In this document: piece after piece, positions 33,229-41,792 of the stretch | Position numbering within the stretch: the first letter of the stretch is position 1 | Layout: every line of letters starts with the position of its first letter | Assembly (NCBI RefSeq): GCF_015277875.1 | Contig: NZ_CP063814.1 | Location: forward strand, 1,860,001-1,924,000 | DNA from: Microbacterium luteum | GTDB lineage: Bacteria; Actinomycetota; Actinomycetes; Actinomycetales; Microbacteriaceae | Length of the DNA stretch: 64,000 nucleotides | Direction: 5' to 3' | Position numbers and translations under genes: made by a program | Notes under the pieces: model-generated | What the model saw: the letters and a program-made list of their open reading frames with translations, nothing else | Databases searched by the model: none | Told to the model about the DNA's origin: nothing

Positions 33229-33278
33229 GATCTCCCCGTCTTCTCCGGCACCGTCGTCAGGAGGCGGGGAGATCTTTT
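33229..33278 (+). terminator. Rho-independent terminator after pdtaR
   Basis: 10-bp stem GATCTCCCCG/CGGGGAGATC (33229-33238 with 33265-33274) followed by TTTTAT, the only classical U-tract terminator seen in the window. Its right arm overlaps the 3' end of the convergent thioesterase gene. Confidence 0.85.
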
Positions 33279-33682
33279 ATGTGGTTGGTGATGCGCACCG
33301 TCGAGCAGCGTCGGCCGTCCTCGTCGGTGACCACGATCTCGTGCACCGTCATGCTGCGCCCGAGGTGGACGGGGGTGCACACGCCGGTCACGAGGCCGGA
33401 TCGCGCCGATCGCGTGTGCGTGGCGTTGATGTCGACGCCGACCGCGAGCCGGCCCGGTCCGGCGTGCAGATTGGCCGCCATCGAGCCGAGGGATTCACCC
33501 AGGACCACGTAGGCTCCGCCGTGAAGCAGCCCCACCGGCTGGGTGTTCCCGTCGACCGGCATCGTGGCGACGGCGCGCTCCACGGTGAACTCCGTGAAGC
33601 GGATGCCCATCTTCTCGGCCAGGGCGCCCATCCCGCGCTCCGTGGCCCAGTCGAGTCCGTCGACGGTCGTCGCATCGGTCAT
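33257..33682 (-). CDS. PaaI-like hotdog-fold thioesterase
   Basis: 141 residues from the ATG at 33682 (upstream in-frame extension rejected: unconserved and close to the polA promoter). Hotdog signature PVGLLHGGAYVVLGESLGS at residues ~49-67 with a candidate acidic catalytic residue in the central helix (GE). Hydrolyses an acyl- or aryl-CoA ester; exact substrate unknown. Divergent from polA, convergent with pdtaR. Confidence 0.87.
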   Translation of the reverse strand: MTDATTVDGLDWATERGMGALAEKMGIRFTEFTVERAVATMPVDGNTQPVGLLHGGAYVVLGESLGSMAANLHAGPGRLAVGVDINATHTRSARSGLVTGVCTPVHLGRSMTVHEIVVTDEDGRRCSTVRITNHIKDLPAS

Positions 33683-33729
33683 GGCGGGAGCCTCCCTCGG
33701 AGCGGTTCGGGGGTGTCGGCACCCGCGTC

Positions 33730-33735
33730 TAGGCT
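33730..33735 (+). promoter_or_regulatory. -10 box of leaderless polA
   Basis: TAGGCT, 6 nt before the polA GTG. Confidence 0.6.
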
Positions 33736-33741
33736 TGCAGG

Positions 33742-36378
33742 GTGACGGACTCCGCAAAGCCTACCCTTCTGGTCGTCGACGGACATTCGCTCGCGTACCG
33801 CGCGTTCTACGCCCTCCCGGTCGACAACTTCTCCACCCGCGACGGGCAGCACACCAACGGCGTGTACGGGTTCCTCGCGATGCTGATCAACCTGATCAAG
33901 GCCGAGAAGCCGACCCATATGGCCGTCGCCTTCGACACCTCGCGGCAGTCCTTCCGCACTCGCGAGTACACCGAGTACAAGGCCAACCGATCGGAGACGC
34001 CGCCGGAGTTCAAGGGCCAGATCCCGCTGTTAAAGGACTGCCTCGCCGCCATGAGCATCACGGTGCTCGAACAGGAGGACATCGAGGCGGACGACATTCT
34101 GGCCACCCTCGCCACGCAGGGCTCCGCCGCCGGCTTCGACGTGCTGGTGTGCTCCGGCGACCGCGATACCATCCAGCTCGTCGACGACGACGTCACCCTG
34201 CTCTACCCGAACGTGCAGGGTGTGTCGCAGCTCAAGCGCTACGACCGCGAGGCGGTGCTGGAGCGCTACAAGGTGCCACCGGAGCAGTACCCCGATGTCG
34301 CGGCGCTGGTCGGTGAGACGAGCGACAATCTGCCCGGGGTTCCGAAGGTGGGGGAGAAGACCGCCGTCAAGTGGCTCACGCAGTTCGGCACGCTCGATGA
34401 CATTCTCGCGCAGGCCGACACCATCAAGGGCGTCGTTGGCAACAACCTCCGTGAGCACATCGACGATGTGCGCCGAAATCGCTCGCTCAACCGCCTGCTG
34501 CGTGACGTCGAGCTTCCTGTCGTGCCCGGCGACCTGGCCGTGCGGCCGATCGATGCGCAGGCGGTGCGCGACATCTTCGCGCGTCTGGAGTTCCGAACCC
34601 TCCTGCCACGCGTCTTCGAAGCGGCCGGCGTCGACGGTGCGATGGCCGCCGCTTCGGCACCTGTCGCGGAGGCCCCGACGCCGTCGGAGCCCGATGCCGC
34701 CGCGCTCTCGGAATGGTTGCGGGCCACGTCGGGCGAGGTGGGGCTGACCGTGTCGACCCTCGGCGGGCTGCCCCGCCGCATCGGCCTCGCCACATCCGAC
34801 GAGGCCGTCGAAGTGACCTGGGACGACGCGACCGCCGACATCCTGCTCCCGTGGCTCTCCTCGGATGCACCCAAGGTCCTCTGCGACGCGAAGGCGCAGA
34901 TCAAGGCCCTTCGCCGAGCCGGGGCGGTCGTCGACACCGTCGTCTTCGACGTGCTCATCGCCGGCTGGCTGCTGCGCCCCAGCCTTCCCGACAAGTCGCT
35001 TGCCGACCTCGTCGAGAGTTACCTCGACGAGAAGCTCCCCACCTCGGACCCGACGCAGCTCGTGCCGGAGGAGGAGGGGGCCACCCCGGGCCAGCTCTCG
35101 TGGTACGCCCTGAGAGTCGCCGATGCTCTCCGTGACAAGCTTCCCGCGCGCGTCGCCGACGTTCTCGTCGACATCGAGCTGCCCACGCTGCTGACCCTCG
35201 CGGACATGGAGCTGGCGGGTGTCGCCGTCTCGCACGAGAAGCTGGCGGCGTTCTCCGGTGATCTCGGTAGGCGGGCCGACGCCATCGCACAGGAGGCGTA
35301 CGCGACGATCGGTCGCGAGGTCAACCTGGGCTCGCCGAAGCAGCTCCAGCAGGTGCTCTTCGAGGAGCTGGAGCTGCCGAAGACGCGCAAGACCAAGACC
35401 GGCTATTCCACCGACGCGGCGGTTCTGGCGGATCTGCAGGAGTCGAGCCCGCATCCGTTCCTGCGTCTTCTGCTGCAGCACCGGGAGGCGACGAAGCTGC
35501 GGCAGATCGTCGAGTCGCTCGATGCTGCCATCGGAGACGACGGCCGCATCCACACGACGTACGTGCAGACCGGCAGCCAGACCGGTCGACTCTCGAGCAC
35601 GGACCCGAACCTGCAGAACATCCCCATCCGCACCGAGGAGAGCCGGCTCATCCGCGCGGCCTTCGAGGTCGGGAACGGGTACGAGACTCTCCTGACCGCT
35701 GACTACTCGCAGATCGAGATGCGCATCATGGCGCACCTCTCGGGCGATGAGGGTCTGATCGAGGCGTTCAACACCGGCGAGGACCTGCACCGCTTCGTCG
35801 GTGCGCGGGTGTTCGGCGTCGAACCTGCCGAGGTCAGCCCCGCCATGCGCACGAAGGTCAAAGCGATGTCGTACGGACTGGTCTACGGCCTCTCGGCGTT
35901 CGGTCTGTCGAAGCAGCTGCGGATCGAGCAGTCCGAGGCGAAGGAACTCATGCGAGAGTACTTCGCCCGTTTCGGTGCCGTGCGTGACTACCTGCGGTCA
36001 TCGGTCGAGCAGGCTCGCATCGACGGATACACCGAGACGATCTTCGGTCGTCGTCGTCCCTTCCCCGATCTCGCCAGCCCGAATCGCGTGCTGCGCGAGA
36101 ACGCCGAGCGCGCAGCGCTCAACGCCCCCATCCAGGGAAGTGCGGCAGACATCATGAAGATCGCGCTGCTGAACATCCACGCGGAACTCGGTGATGCCGA
36201 TCTGTCGTCGCGCGTGCTGCTGCAGATCCACGACGAACTCGTGGTCGAGGTCGCCCCGGGCGAATGGGACGCCGTCGAGCGGATCGTCACGGCTCGCATG
36301 GGCGATGCCGCGAGCCTCACCGTTCCGCTGGACGTGCAGATCGGTCGCGGCGCGGACTGGAGTGTGGCCGGACACTGA
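33742..36378 (+). CDS. polA: DNA polymerase I
   Basis: 878 residues. 5'-3' exonuclease/flap domain (~1-300: VVDGHSLAYRAFYA, ADDILATLA, SGDRDTIQL), a degenerate 3'-5' exonuclease-like domain (~310-470) lacking the DxE metal ligands, then the polymerase domain with motif A DYSQIEMRIMAH, motif B RTKVKAMSYGLVYGLS and motif C QIHDELVVEV. Proofreading is therefore not expected, as in other actinobacterial PolA. Fills gaps and removes RNA primers. GTG start is predicted leaderless. Confidence 0.96.
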   Translation: MTDSAKPTLLVVDGHSLAYRAFYALPVDNFSTRDGQHTNGVYGFLAMLINLIKAEKPTHMAVAFDTSRQSFRTREYTEYKANRSETPPEFKGQIPLLKDCLAAMSITVLEQEDIEADDILATLATQGSAAGFDVLVCSGDRDTIQLVDDDVTLLYPNVQGVSQLKRYDREAVLERYKVPPEQYPDVAALVGETSDNLPGVPKVGEKTAVKWLTQFGTLDDILAQADTIKGVVGNNLREHIDDVRRNRSLNRLLRDVELPVVPGDLAVRPIDAQAVRDIFARLEFRTLLPRVFEAAGVDGAMAAASAPVAEAPTPSEPDAAALSEWLRATSGEVGLTVSTLGGLPRRIGLATSDEAVEVTWDDATADILLPWLSSDAPKVLCDAKAQIKALRRAGAVVDTVVFDVLIAGWLLRPSLPDKSLADLVESYLDEKLPTSDPTQLVPEEEGATPGQLSWYALRVADALRDKLPARVADVLVDIELPTLLTLADMELAGVAVSHEKLAAFSGDLGRRADAIAQEAYATIGREVNLGSPKQLQQVLFEELELPKTRKTKTGYSTDAAVLADLQESSPHPFLRLLLQHREATKLRQIVESLDAAIGDDGRIHTTYVQTGSQTGRLSSTDPNLQNIPIRTEESRLIRAAFEVGNGYETLLTADYSQIEMRIMAHLSGDEGLIEAFNTGEDLHRFVGARVFGVEPAEVSPAMRTKVKAMSYGLVYGLSAFGLSKQLRIEQSEAKELMREYFARFGAVRDYLRSSVEQARIDGYTETIFGRRRPFPDLASPNRVLRENAERAALNAPIQGSAADIMKIALLNIHAELGDADLSSRVLLQIHDELVVEVAPGEWDAVERIVTARMGDAASLTVPLDVQIGRGADWSVAGH

Positions 36379-36379
36379 C

Positions 36380-36395
36380 GCCCGCCTGAGCGGGC
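36380..36395 (+). terminator. Hairpin after polA
   Basis: GCCCGC/GCGGGC 6-bp stem around CTGA, one nt after the polA stop; 11 nt later the next gene's -10 box begins. Confidence 0.55.
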
Positions 36396-36406
36396 CCGCG
36401 ATCTTC

Positions 36407-36412
36407 TAGGCT
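36407..36412 (+). promoter_or_regulatory. -10 box of leaderless DUF885 gene
   Basis: TAGGCT, 6 nt before the ATG; same hexamer as at polA. Confidence 0.6.
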
Positions 36413-36418
36413 CGGAGC

Positions 36419-38089
36419 ATGACAACGCCTGAACGCACCCCCACGCCGATCGACACGATCGCGGAGGCGTGGGTCGACACGGTCGCGGACCTCGATCCGA
36501 TCGTCGCGACGTACATCGGCCGCTTCGAGCACAACCATCGCTTCGCGGACTATTCGCCCGAGGGCGTCGCAGCCGGCGCCGACGCCGCTCGTCGCGCCCT
36601 GGCCGATCTGTCCGCTGCCGAGGTGACGGACGCGGTCGACGCCGTGACCAAGGAGGATCTCTCGCGAACGCTCGAGCTGGAACTCGAGCTCCACGATGCG
36701 CAGTGGCCCCTCCGCGACCTCAACGTGATCGCCTCGCCCGCACAGGACATCCGTTCCGTGTTCGACCTCATGCCTACCGAGACGATCGAGGACTGGTCGA
36801 CCGTCTCCACGCGGATGTCGGCGCTGCCGGAAGCCGTCGCGGGATATACGCAGACCCTCCGCGAGGGCCTGTCGCAAGGCGTGGTACCGGCCCGGCGCCA
36901 GGTCGCCGAGGTCCTCGGCCAGATCGCGCGGTATACCGCCGACAACGGGTTCTTCGCCTCGTTCGTCGCGGAGGCCGCGCCCGGAGACGGCCATCTTCCC
37001 GCATCCCTCGCACGCGATCTGACCGACAACGCCAACGCGGCCCGCGTCGCCTACGACCGCTTGGCCGCCTTCCTCTCGAACGAGCTGGCGCCGGTCGCCG
37101 GCGAGAAGGACGCGGTGGGTCGCGAGCTCTACGGGCTCCACTCGCGACGCTTCCTCGGCGCGACGATCGACCTCGACGAGACGTACGAGTGGGGTCTGGA
37201 AGAGCTCGCGCGCATGGTCGCCGAGCAGGAGGCCATCGCGAAGGAGATCCTGCCCGGTGGCTCCGTCGAGGATGCCGTCGCCTTCCTCGAACAGGACGAG
37301 TCGCGGAAGTTGCACGGCACCGACGCCCTGCAGCGCTGGATGCAGGAGACGAGCGATCGCGCCGTCGAGGAGCTCGGCCGCACGCACTTCGACATCCCTG
37401 AGCCCATCCGACGCCTGCAGTGCATGATCGCGCCGACGAGAGAGGGCGGCATCTACTACACCGGGCCGACCGACGACTTCTCGCGGCCCGGCCGCATGTG
37501 GTGGTCGGTTCCGGAAGGCGTCGAGTCGTTCGACACGTGGCGCGAGCTCACGACGGTGTACCACGAGGGCGTTCCGGGTCATCATCTGCAGATCGCGCAG
37601 GCGGTGTTCAACCGCGCGACGCTCAACTCGTGGCGGCGGCTGCTCGCCGGCACTTCGGGGCACGCGGAAGGGTGGGCGCTGTACGCGGAGCGTCTCATGG
37701 AGCAGCTGGGCTACCTCGATGACCCTGCCGACCGGTTGGGAATGCTCGACGGGCAGCGCATGCGGGCCGCCCGCGTGGTCCTCGACATCGGCGTGCACCT
37801 GGAGAAGCCGCGACCCGACGGCAACGGCACCTGGGACGCCGATTACGCCCTCGACTTCATGATGCGCAACGTCAACATGCCGCCCGAGTTCGTGCGTTTC
37901 GAGGTGAACCGCTATCTGGGATGGCCGGGTCAGGCACCGTCCTACAAGGTCGGGCAGCGCATCTGGGAGAACCTGCGCGACGACTTTGCGACGGCGCAGG
38001 GGGGCGCGTTCTCCATCACGGACTTCCACAAGCGTGCTCTCGACGTCGGGGGAGTGGGCCTGGACACGCTCCGTTCGGCCCTCGTCTGA
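36419..38089 (+). CDS. DUF885 family putative metallopeptidase
   Basis: 556 residues without signal peptide, so probably cytosolic. The zinc-type motif YHEGVPGHHLQ is at 381-391 (HExxxGHH pattern of DUF885) and a downstream acidic region GHAEGWALYAERL can supply the next ligand. The family is predicted to be peptidases; the substrate is unknown. A stand-alone leaderless unit between polA and an LLM oxidoreductase. Confidence 0.88.
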   Translation: MTTPERTPTPIDTIAEAWVDTVADLDPIVATYIGRFEHNHRFADYSPEGVAAGADAARRALADLSAAEVTDAVDAVTKEDLSRTLELELELHDAQWPLRDLNVIASPAQDIRSVFDLMPTETIEDWSTVSTRMSALPEAVAGYTQTLREGLSQGVVPARRQVAEVLGQIARYTADNGFFASFVAEAAPGDGHLPASLARDLTDNANAARVAYDRLAAFLSNELAPVAGEKDAVGRELYGLHSRRFLGATIDLDETYEWGLEELARMVAEQEAIAKEILPGGSVEDAVAFLEQDESRKLHGTDALQRWMQETSDRAVEELGRTHFDIPEPIRRLQCMIAPTREGGIYYTGPTDDFSRPGRMWWSVPEGVESFDTWRELTTVYHEGVPGHHLQIAQAVFNRATLNSWRRLLAGTSGHAEGWALYAERLMEQLGYLDDPADRLGMLDGQRMRAARVVLDIGVHLEKPRPDGNGTWDADYALDFMMRNVNMPPEFVRFEVNRYLGWPGQAPSYKVGQRIWENLRDDFATAQGGAFSITDFHKRALDVGGVGLDTLRSALV

Positions 38090-38125
38090 CCGGAGCGGGA
38101 ATAGCCCGGCGCCTGCGGCGTTCTC

Positions 38126-39181
38126 ATGCATGTGAATACAAGCGATCTGTCCGGCGTCCACCTCGGCCTCGACACCTTCGGAGACATCACCGTCGATTCC
38201 GACGATCGTCCCTTGACCGCTGCACAGACGATCCGCAACGTGGTCGACCAGGCCGTCCTCGCCGACGAGGTGGGCCTGTCGTTCTTCGGTGTCGGGGAGC
38301 ACCATCGCCCCGATTTCGCCGTCTCGAGTCCGGAGATCGTGCTCGCCGCCGCTGCGGCTCGCACCCGCGACATCCATCTCGGCACCGCGGTGACCGTGCT
38401 GTCGTCCGATGATCCGGTGCGGGTCTACGAGCGGTTCGCCACCCTGGATGCCGTGTCGGGCGGTCGAGCGGAGGTGATCCTCGGGCGCGGCTCGTTCATC
38501 GAGTCCTTCCCGCTGTTCGGCTATGAGCTGAGCGACTACGAGGTGCTGTTCGAGGAGAAGCTGGAGCTCTTCTCACGTCTGCGCGACGAACGTCCCGTCA
38601 CGTGGCAGGGGAGCACGCGCGCACCGCTCGTCGAGGCGGATGTGCATCCGAAGACCGAATCGGGACGTCTGACCGCGTGGGTCGGCGTCGGCGGCTCGCC
38701 CGAATCCGTGGTGCGCGCCGCGCGCCACGGTTACGGACTGATGCTCGCGATCATCGGCGGTCCTGCCGGCAGGTTCCGCCCCTTCGCCGATCTCTACCGC
38801 CGCTCACTCGATCAGCTGGGCCGTCCGCAGCTCCCCATCGGCGTGCACTCGCCCGGCCACGTGGCCGAGACCGACGAGCAGGCGTGGGAAGAGGCCTACG
38901 CCGGCTTCCAGGCGATGCACGACACCATCGGCCGAGAGCGCGGATGGCCGCCCTACAGCAGACTCGCCTTCCAGCGCGACGTCGGCCCGGAGGGATCGAC
39001 CTACTCGGGCTCTCCCGAGACGGTCGCCCGCAAGATCGCCGAGACCGTGCGCACGCTCGGGGTGGATCGGTTCGACATGAAGTTCTCCACCGGAACGCTC
39101 TCGCACGACAAGCTCTTGAAGAGCATCGAGCTCTATGGCACCCGCGTCGCACCGCGCGTGCGGGAACTGCTCGCGTCGTGA
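38126..39181 (+). CDS. LLM class flavin-dependent oxidoreductase
   Basis: 351 residues, luciferase-like TIM barrel. Motifs FFGVGEHHRPDFAVSSP (residues ~54-70) and GTAVTVLSSDDPVRVYE fit F420- or FMN-dependent members with a conserved EHH. The substrate is unknown. ATG 38126 was chosen; GTG 38132 is an alternative. It is not close in sequence to the second LLM gene at 41793, so not a recent duplicate. Confidence 0.88.
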   Translation: MHVNTSDLSGVHLGLDTFGDITVDSDDRPLTAAQTIRNVVDQAVLADEVGLSFFGVGEHHRPDFAVSSPEIVLAAAAARTRDIHLGTAVTVLSSDDPVRVYERFATLDAVSGGRAEVILGRGSFIESFPLFGYELSDYEVLFEEKLELFSRLRDERPVTWQGSTRAPLVEADVHPKTESGRLTAWVGVGGSPESVVRAARHGYGLMLAIIGGPAGRFRPFADLYRRSLDQLGRPQLPIGVHSPGHVAETDEQAWEEAYAGFQAMHDTIGRERGWPPYSRLAFQRDVGPEGSTYSGSPETVARKIAETVRTLGVDRFDMKFSTGTLSHDKLLKSIELYGTRVAPRVRELLAS

Positions 39182-39187
39182 CGGTCG

Positions 39188-39193
39188 TACGAT
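39188..39193 (+). promoter_or_regulatory. Putative -10 box of the MFS gene
   Basis: TACGAT, 7 nt before ATG 39201; supports that start over ATG 39192, which overlaps the box. Confidence 0.45.
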
Positions 39194-39200
39194 GGGGCGC

Positions 39201-40559
39201 ATGACCGACGCCGCACGGGCCCGGACCTCCGACGCCGGACGCCGCCTCGATCGTCTGCCGTTCGGCCGCCCGCATCTGAAGGTGCTCACCGGCTCCGGCA
39301 TCGGGTGGGCTCTGGACGCGATGGACGTCGGATTGATCTCGTTCATCATCGCGGCGCTCGCCCAGCAGTGGGACCTCGCGCCGGGGGAGACGGCGTGGAT
39401 CGCGTCGATCGGATTCATCGGCATGGCGATCGGTGCGAGCATCGGCGGGCTCCTGGCCGATCGTATCGGCCGCCGCCAGGTTTTCGCGCTGACCCTGCTG
39501 GTGTACGGGCTGGCGACCGGGGCCAGCGCCCTCGTCAGCGGAATCGCGGCCCTCCTCGTCCTGCGTTTCCTCGTCGGGCTCGGGCTCGGCGCCGAGCTGC
39601 CCGTGGCCTCGACGTATGTGAGCGAGTTCGCTCCCGCGCGCATCCGCGGCCGCGTCATCGTGATCCTCGAGGCCTTCTGGGCCCTCGGCTGGACCGCTGC
39701 GGCCCTCATCGGGTACCTCGTCATCCCGCTCTCCGACGACGGGTGGCGCTGGGCCTTCGCTCTCGGTGCGATCCCCGCCGCCTACGCCCTCATCGTGCGT
39801 TGGGGACTGCCGGAATCAGCGCGCTGGCTGGAGCGCCGCGGTCGTCACCAGGAGGCCGACGAGATCGTCGCGACGTTCGAAGCGGCCTCGACGCGCCCAC
39901 CGGCGCACCGGCGGCCGGCGCCATCGGTCTCACCGGCACCGCAGGCGACCACCCCGCCGAAGGCTTCTGTGCGCGCCCTGTGGCAGCCCGATCTTCGGGT
40001 GCGCACCAGCGCGCTGTGGCTGGTGTGGTTCTGCGTGAACTTCGCCTACTACGGCGCGTTCATCTGGATCCCGACGCTCCTGGTCGCCCAGGGTTTCGAC
40101 CTGGTGCGCTCCTTCGAGTACACGCTGTGGATCACCCTCGCCCAGCTTCCGGGATACGCCGTGGCGGCGTGGCTCATCGAGGTCTGGGGGCGGCGCGCGA
40201 CACTGTCGGTCTTCCTCATCGGAAGCGCCGTCGCCGCGCTGCTGTTCGGCACCGCGTCGACCGAGGCGATGATCCTCCTCACCGGGATGGCGCTGTCGTT
40301 CTTCAACCTCGGCGCGTGGGGCGCGCTCTATGCGGTGACACCCGAGATGTATCCGACGTCGCTGCGGGCCACGGGCGCCGGCTGGGCGGCGGGGGCCGGG
40401 CGGATCGCATCGATCGTCGCCCCGCTGTCGGTACCCCTTCTGCTCGGCACCGGAGGCGCTCCGGTGCTGTTCACGGTCTTCGGTGCCGTCTTCGCCGTCG
40501 CCGCGGTGGGCACCTGGGGTCTCGTGGATCGCCGCGGGGTGTCGTTGGATGAGGGATGA
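39201..40559 (+). CDS. MFS transporter (sugar porter / AAHS type)
   Basis: 452 residues, about twelve transmembrane helices with a central cytosolic Pro/Ala-rich loop (~235-260). The GLLADRIGRRQVFA motif after TM2 is the MFS signature, and RFLVGLGLGAELPVASTYVSE fits the metabolite:H+ symporter group. The substrate is likely a small organic acid or sugar; not determinable. The start at ATG 39201 follows a TACGAT box. The downstream SGNH gene start overlaps its end. Confidence 0.88.
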   Translation: MTDAARARTSDAGRRLDRLPFGRPHLKVLTGSGIGWALDAMDVGLISFIIAALAQQWDLAPGETAWIASIGFIGMAIGASIGGLLADRIGRRQVFALTLLVYGLATGASALVSGIAALLVLRFLVGLGLGAELPVASTYVSEFAPARIRGRVIVILEAFWALGWTAAALIGYLVIPLSDDGWRWAFALGAIPAAYALIVRWGLPESARWLERRGRHQEADEIVATFEAASTRPPAHRRPAPSVSPAPQATTPPKASVRALWQPDLRVRTSALWLVWFCVNFAYYGAFIWIPTLLVAQGFDLVRSFEYTLWITLAQLPGYAVAAWLIEVWGRRATLSVFLIGSAVAALLFGTASTEAMILLTGMALSFFNLGAWGALYAVTPEMYPTSLRATGAGWAAGAGRIASIVAPLSVPLLLGTGGAPVLFTVFGAVFAVAAVGTWGLVDRRGVSLDEG

Positions 40560-41337
40560 CACCCGGGGCGACTCGGTGAGGTACGTCGCGATCGGCGACT
40601 CGTTCACCGAGGGTGTGGGCGACGAGCTTCCGGACGGTTCGGTCCGCGGATGGGCCGATCTCGTCGCGAGAGGATGGGCGGACGGGACGGGCCGGACCAT
40701 CGAGTACGCCAATCTCGCCATCCGCGGCAAGCTCATCTGGCCGATCGTCGATGAGCAGCTGGAGCGCGCGCTCGCACTGAGACCGACCCACGTGTCCTTC
40801 AACGGCGGCGGCAACGACATGCTGCGCCCGCGCATCCCGCTGTCGCGTGTCGTCGATGCTTTCAGCCGCGTCCTTCAGCGGTGTGACGAAGAGGGCGTGA
40901 CGCTCATCCTCCTATCCGGCGCGAATCCTTCCGCGCAGCTTCCGCTGTCGCGCCTCATTCAGTCGCGTGGCGATGCCCTCTCGCGCCAGGTGGTGGCGCG
41001 GGTCGAAGGCCGGAACGACGTGGTGCGCGCGCTCAACTGGCCGGATCGCGAGCTCTCGACACCGGGCTATTGGGCTCAGGATCGACTTCACATGAATGCC
41101 CGCGGGCATCACCGGGTCGCAGCGCGAGTGCTGCATGCGCTGGGAGTCGAGGCGCCGGGGGAGTGGTGGTCGCTGCCGGCCCTCGAGCTGCCAAGGCTGG
41201 GAGCCGGCAGATACACCCGCGACCACCTGGGGCCGTGGGTTCGCCGGCGTCTGACGGGGACCTCGTCCGGTGACGGCCGGGCGGCGAAACATCCGTCATT
41301 CATCACGATCGTGCCGGCCGCGACCGCAGAACCGTAG
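40549..41337 (+). CDS. SGNH/GDSL-type hydrolase
   Basis: 262 residues, no signal peptide. Catalytic Ser in AIGDSFTEG, block III GGGNDML, and the Asp-His pair in DRLHMNARGHH complete the SGNH set. Probably an esterase or lipase; substrate unknown. Start at ATG 40549 overlaps the MFS stop by 11 nt; GTG 40576, just before the RYVAIGDS strand, is a credible alternative. The protein ends in a ~30-residue basic tail. Confidence 0.87.
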   Translation: MRDDTRGDSVRYVAIGDSFTEGVGDELPDGSVRGWADLVARGWADGTGRTIEYANLAIRGKLIWPIVDEQLERALALRPTHVSFNGGGNDMLRPRIPLSRVVDAFSRVLQRCDEEGVTLILLSGANPSAQLPLSRLIQSRGDALSRQVVARVEGRNDVVRALNWPDRELSTPGYWAQDRLHMNARGHHRVAARVLHALGVEAPGEWWSLPALELPRLGAGRYTRDHLGPWVRRRLTGTSSGDGRAAKHPSFITIVPAATAEP

Positions 41338-41440
41338 ACCGACGCCCGTTGTCAAGCCCGCGCGCGAGATGCAGCCGGTTCGGAAGGATCAGTGGCTGAG
41401 AAGTCGATGACCCTCGCACATCGGCGGAAAGGACCTCGCT
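41338..41440 (+). other. Gap between SGNH hydrolase and DUF6458 gene
   Basis: 103 bp. Holds a TTGTCA (41349-41354) without a good -10 partner, and GGAAAGGA as ribosome site for the next ATG. Nothing else recognised. Confidence 0.4.
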
Positions 41441-41701
41441 ATGAGTATCGGAGGCGGAATCGCCCTCTTCGTGATCGGCGCCATCCTCGCGTTCGCGGTG
41501 AACGTGGACGTGGAGTGGGTGAACCTCGACCTCATCGGCTACATCCTGATGGGGGCGGGCTTCCTCGTGTTCCTCATCGGTCTCGTGCTCGTCGCGCGCC
41601 GTCGTCGCAGTGACACGGTCACGCGCACCGAGACGGACCCCGCGAGCGGAGAGCGCGTCACGCGTCGCTCGACCACCCGGGATGACGTCGACGGAATCTG
41701 A
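41441..41701 (+). CDS. DUF6458 small membrane protein
   Basis: 86 residues. N-terminal MSIGGGIALFVIGAILAFAV plus a second hydrophobic helix (~30-50), then RRRR and a Thr/Arg/Asp-rich polar tail: the pattern of DUF6458 proteins, widespread in Actinobacteria and without known function. Preceded by GGAAAGGA. Followed at once by a long inverted repeat. Confidence 0.85.
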   Translation: MSIGGGIALFVIGAILAFAVNVDVEWVNLDLIGYILMGAGFLVFLIGLVLVARRRRSDTVTRTETDPASGERVTRRSTTRDDVDGI

Positions 41702-41705
41702 CGTT

Positions 41706-41749
41706 TCGGTGTGTGTCCTCGCATGACGTCACGCGAAGACACACACCGA
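41706..41749. repeat. Long inverted repeat with palindromic loop
   Basis: 17-bp arms (41706-41722 and 41733-41749) with one C/A mismatch; the loop itself contains the palindrome TGACGTCA (41724-41731). Placed 5 nt after the DUF6458 stop and ~10 nt before the sfnG -35, so a terminator is likely, but its loop could also be a regulator site. Confidence 0.7.
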
Positions 41750-41757
41750 CACATCGA

Positions 41758-41786
41758 TTGACCCGCACCCCGGGTCGGCGGATCGT
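41758..41786 (+). promoter_or_regulatory. Promoter of leaderless sfnG
   Basis: TTGACC (41758-41763), 17-nt spacer, GATCGT (41781-41786), then 6 nt to the ATG. One of the few places with both hexamers visible. Confidence 0.55.
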
Positions 41787-41792
41787 GTCGTC

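Noticed and set aside
36317..38377. 686-codon minus frame opposite the DUF885 gene
   Set aside because: Shadow frame; the sense strand has the HExxxGHH motif and a promoter.
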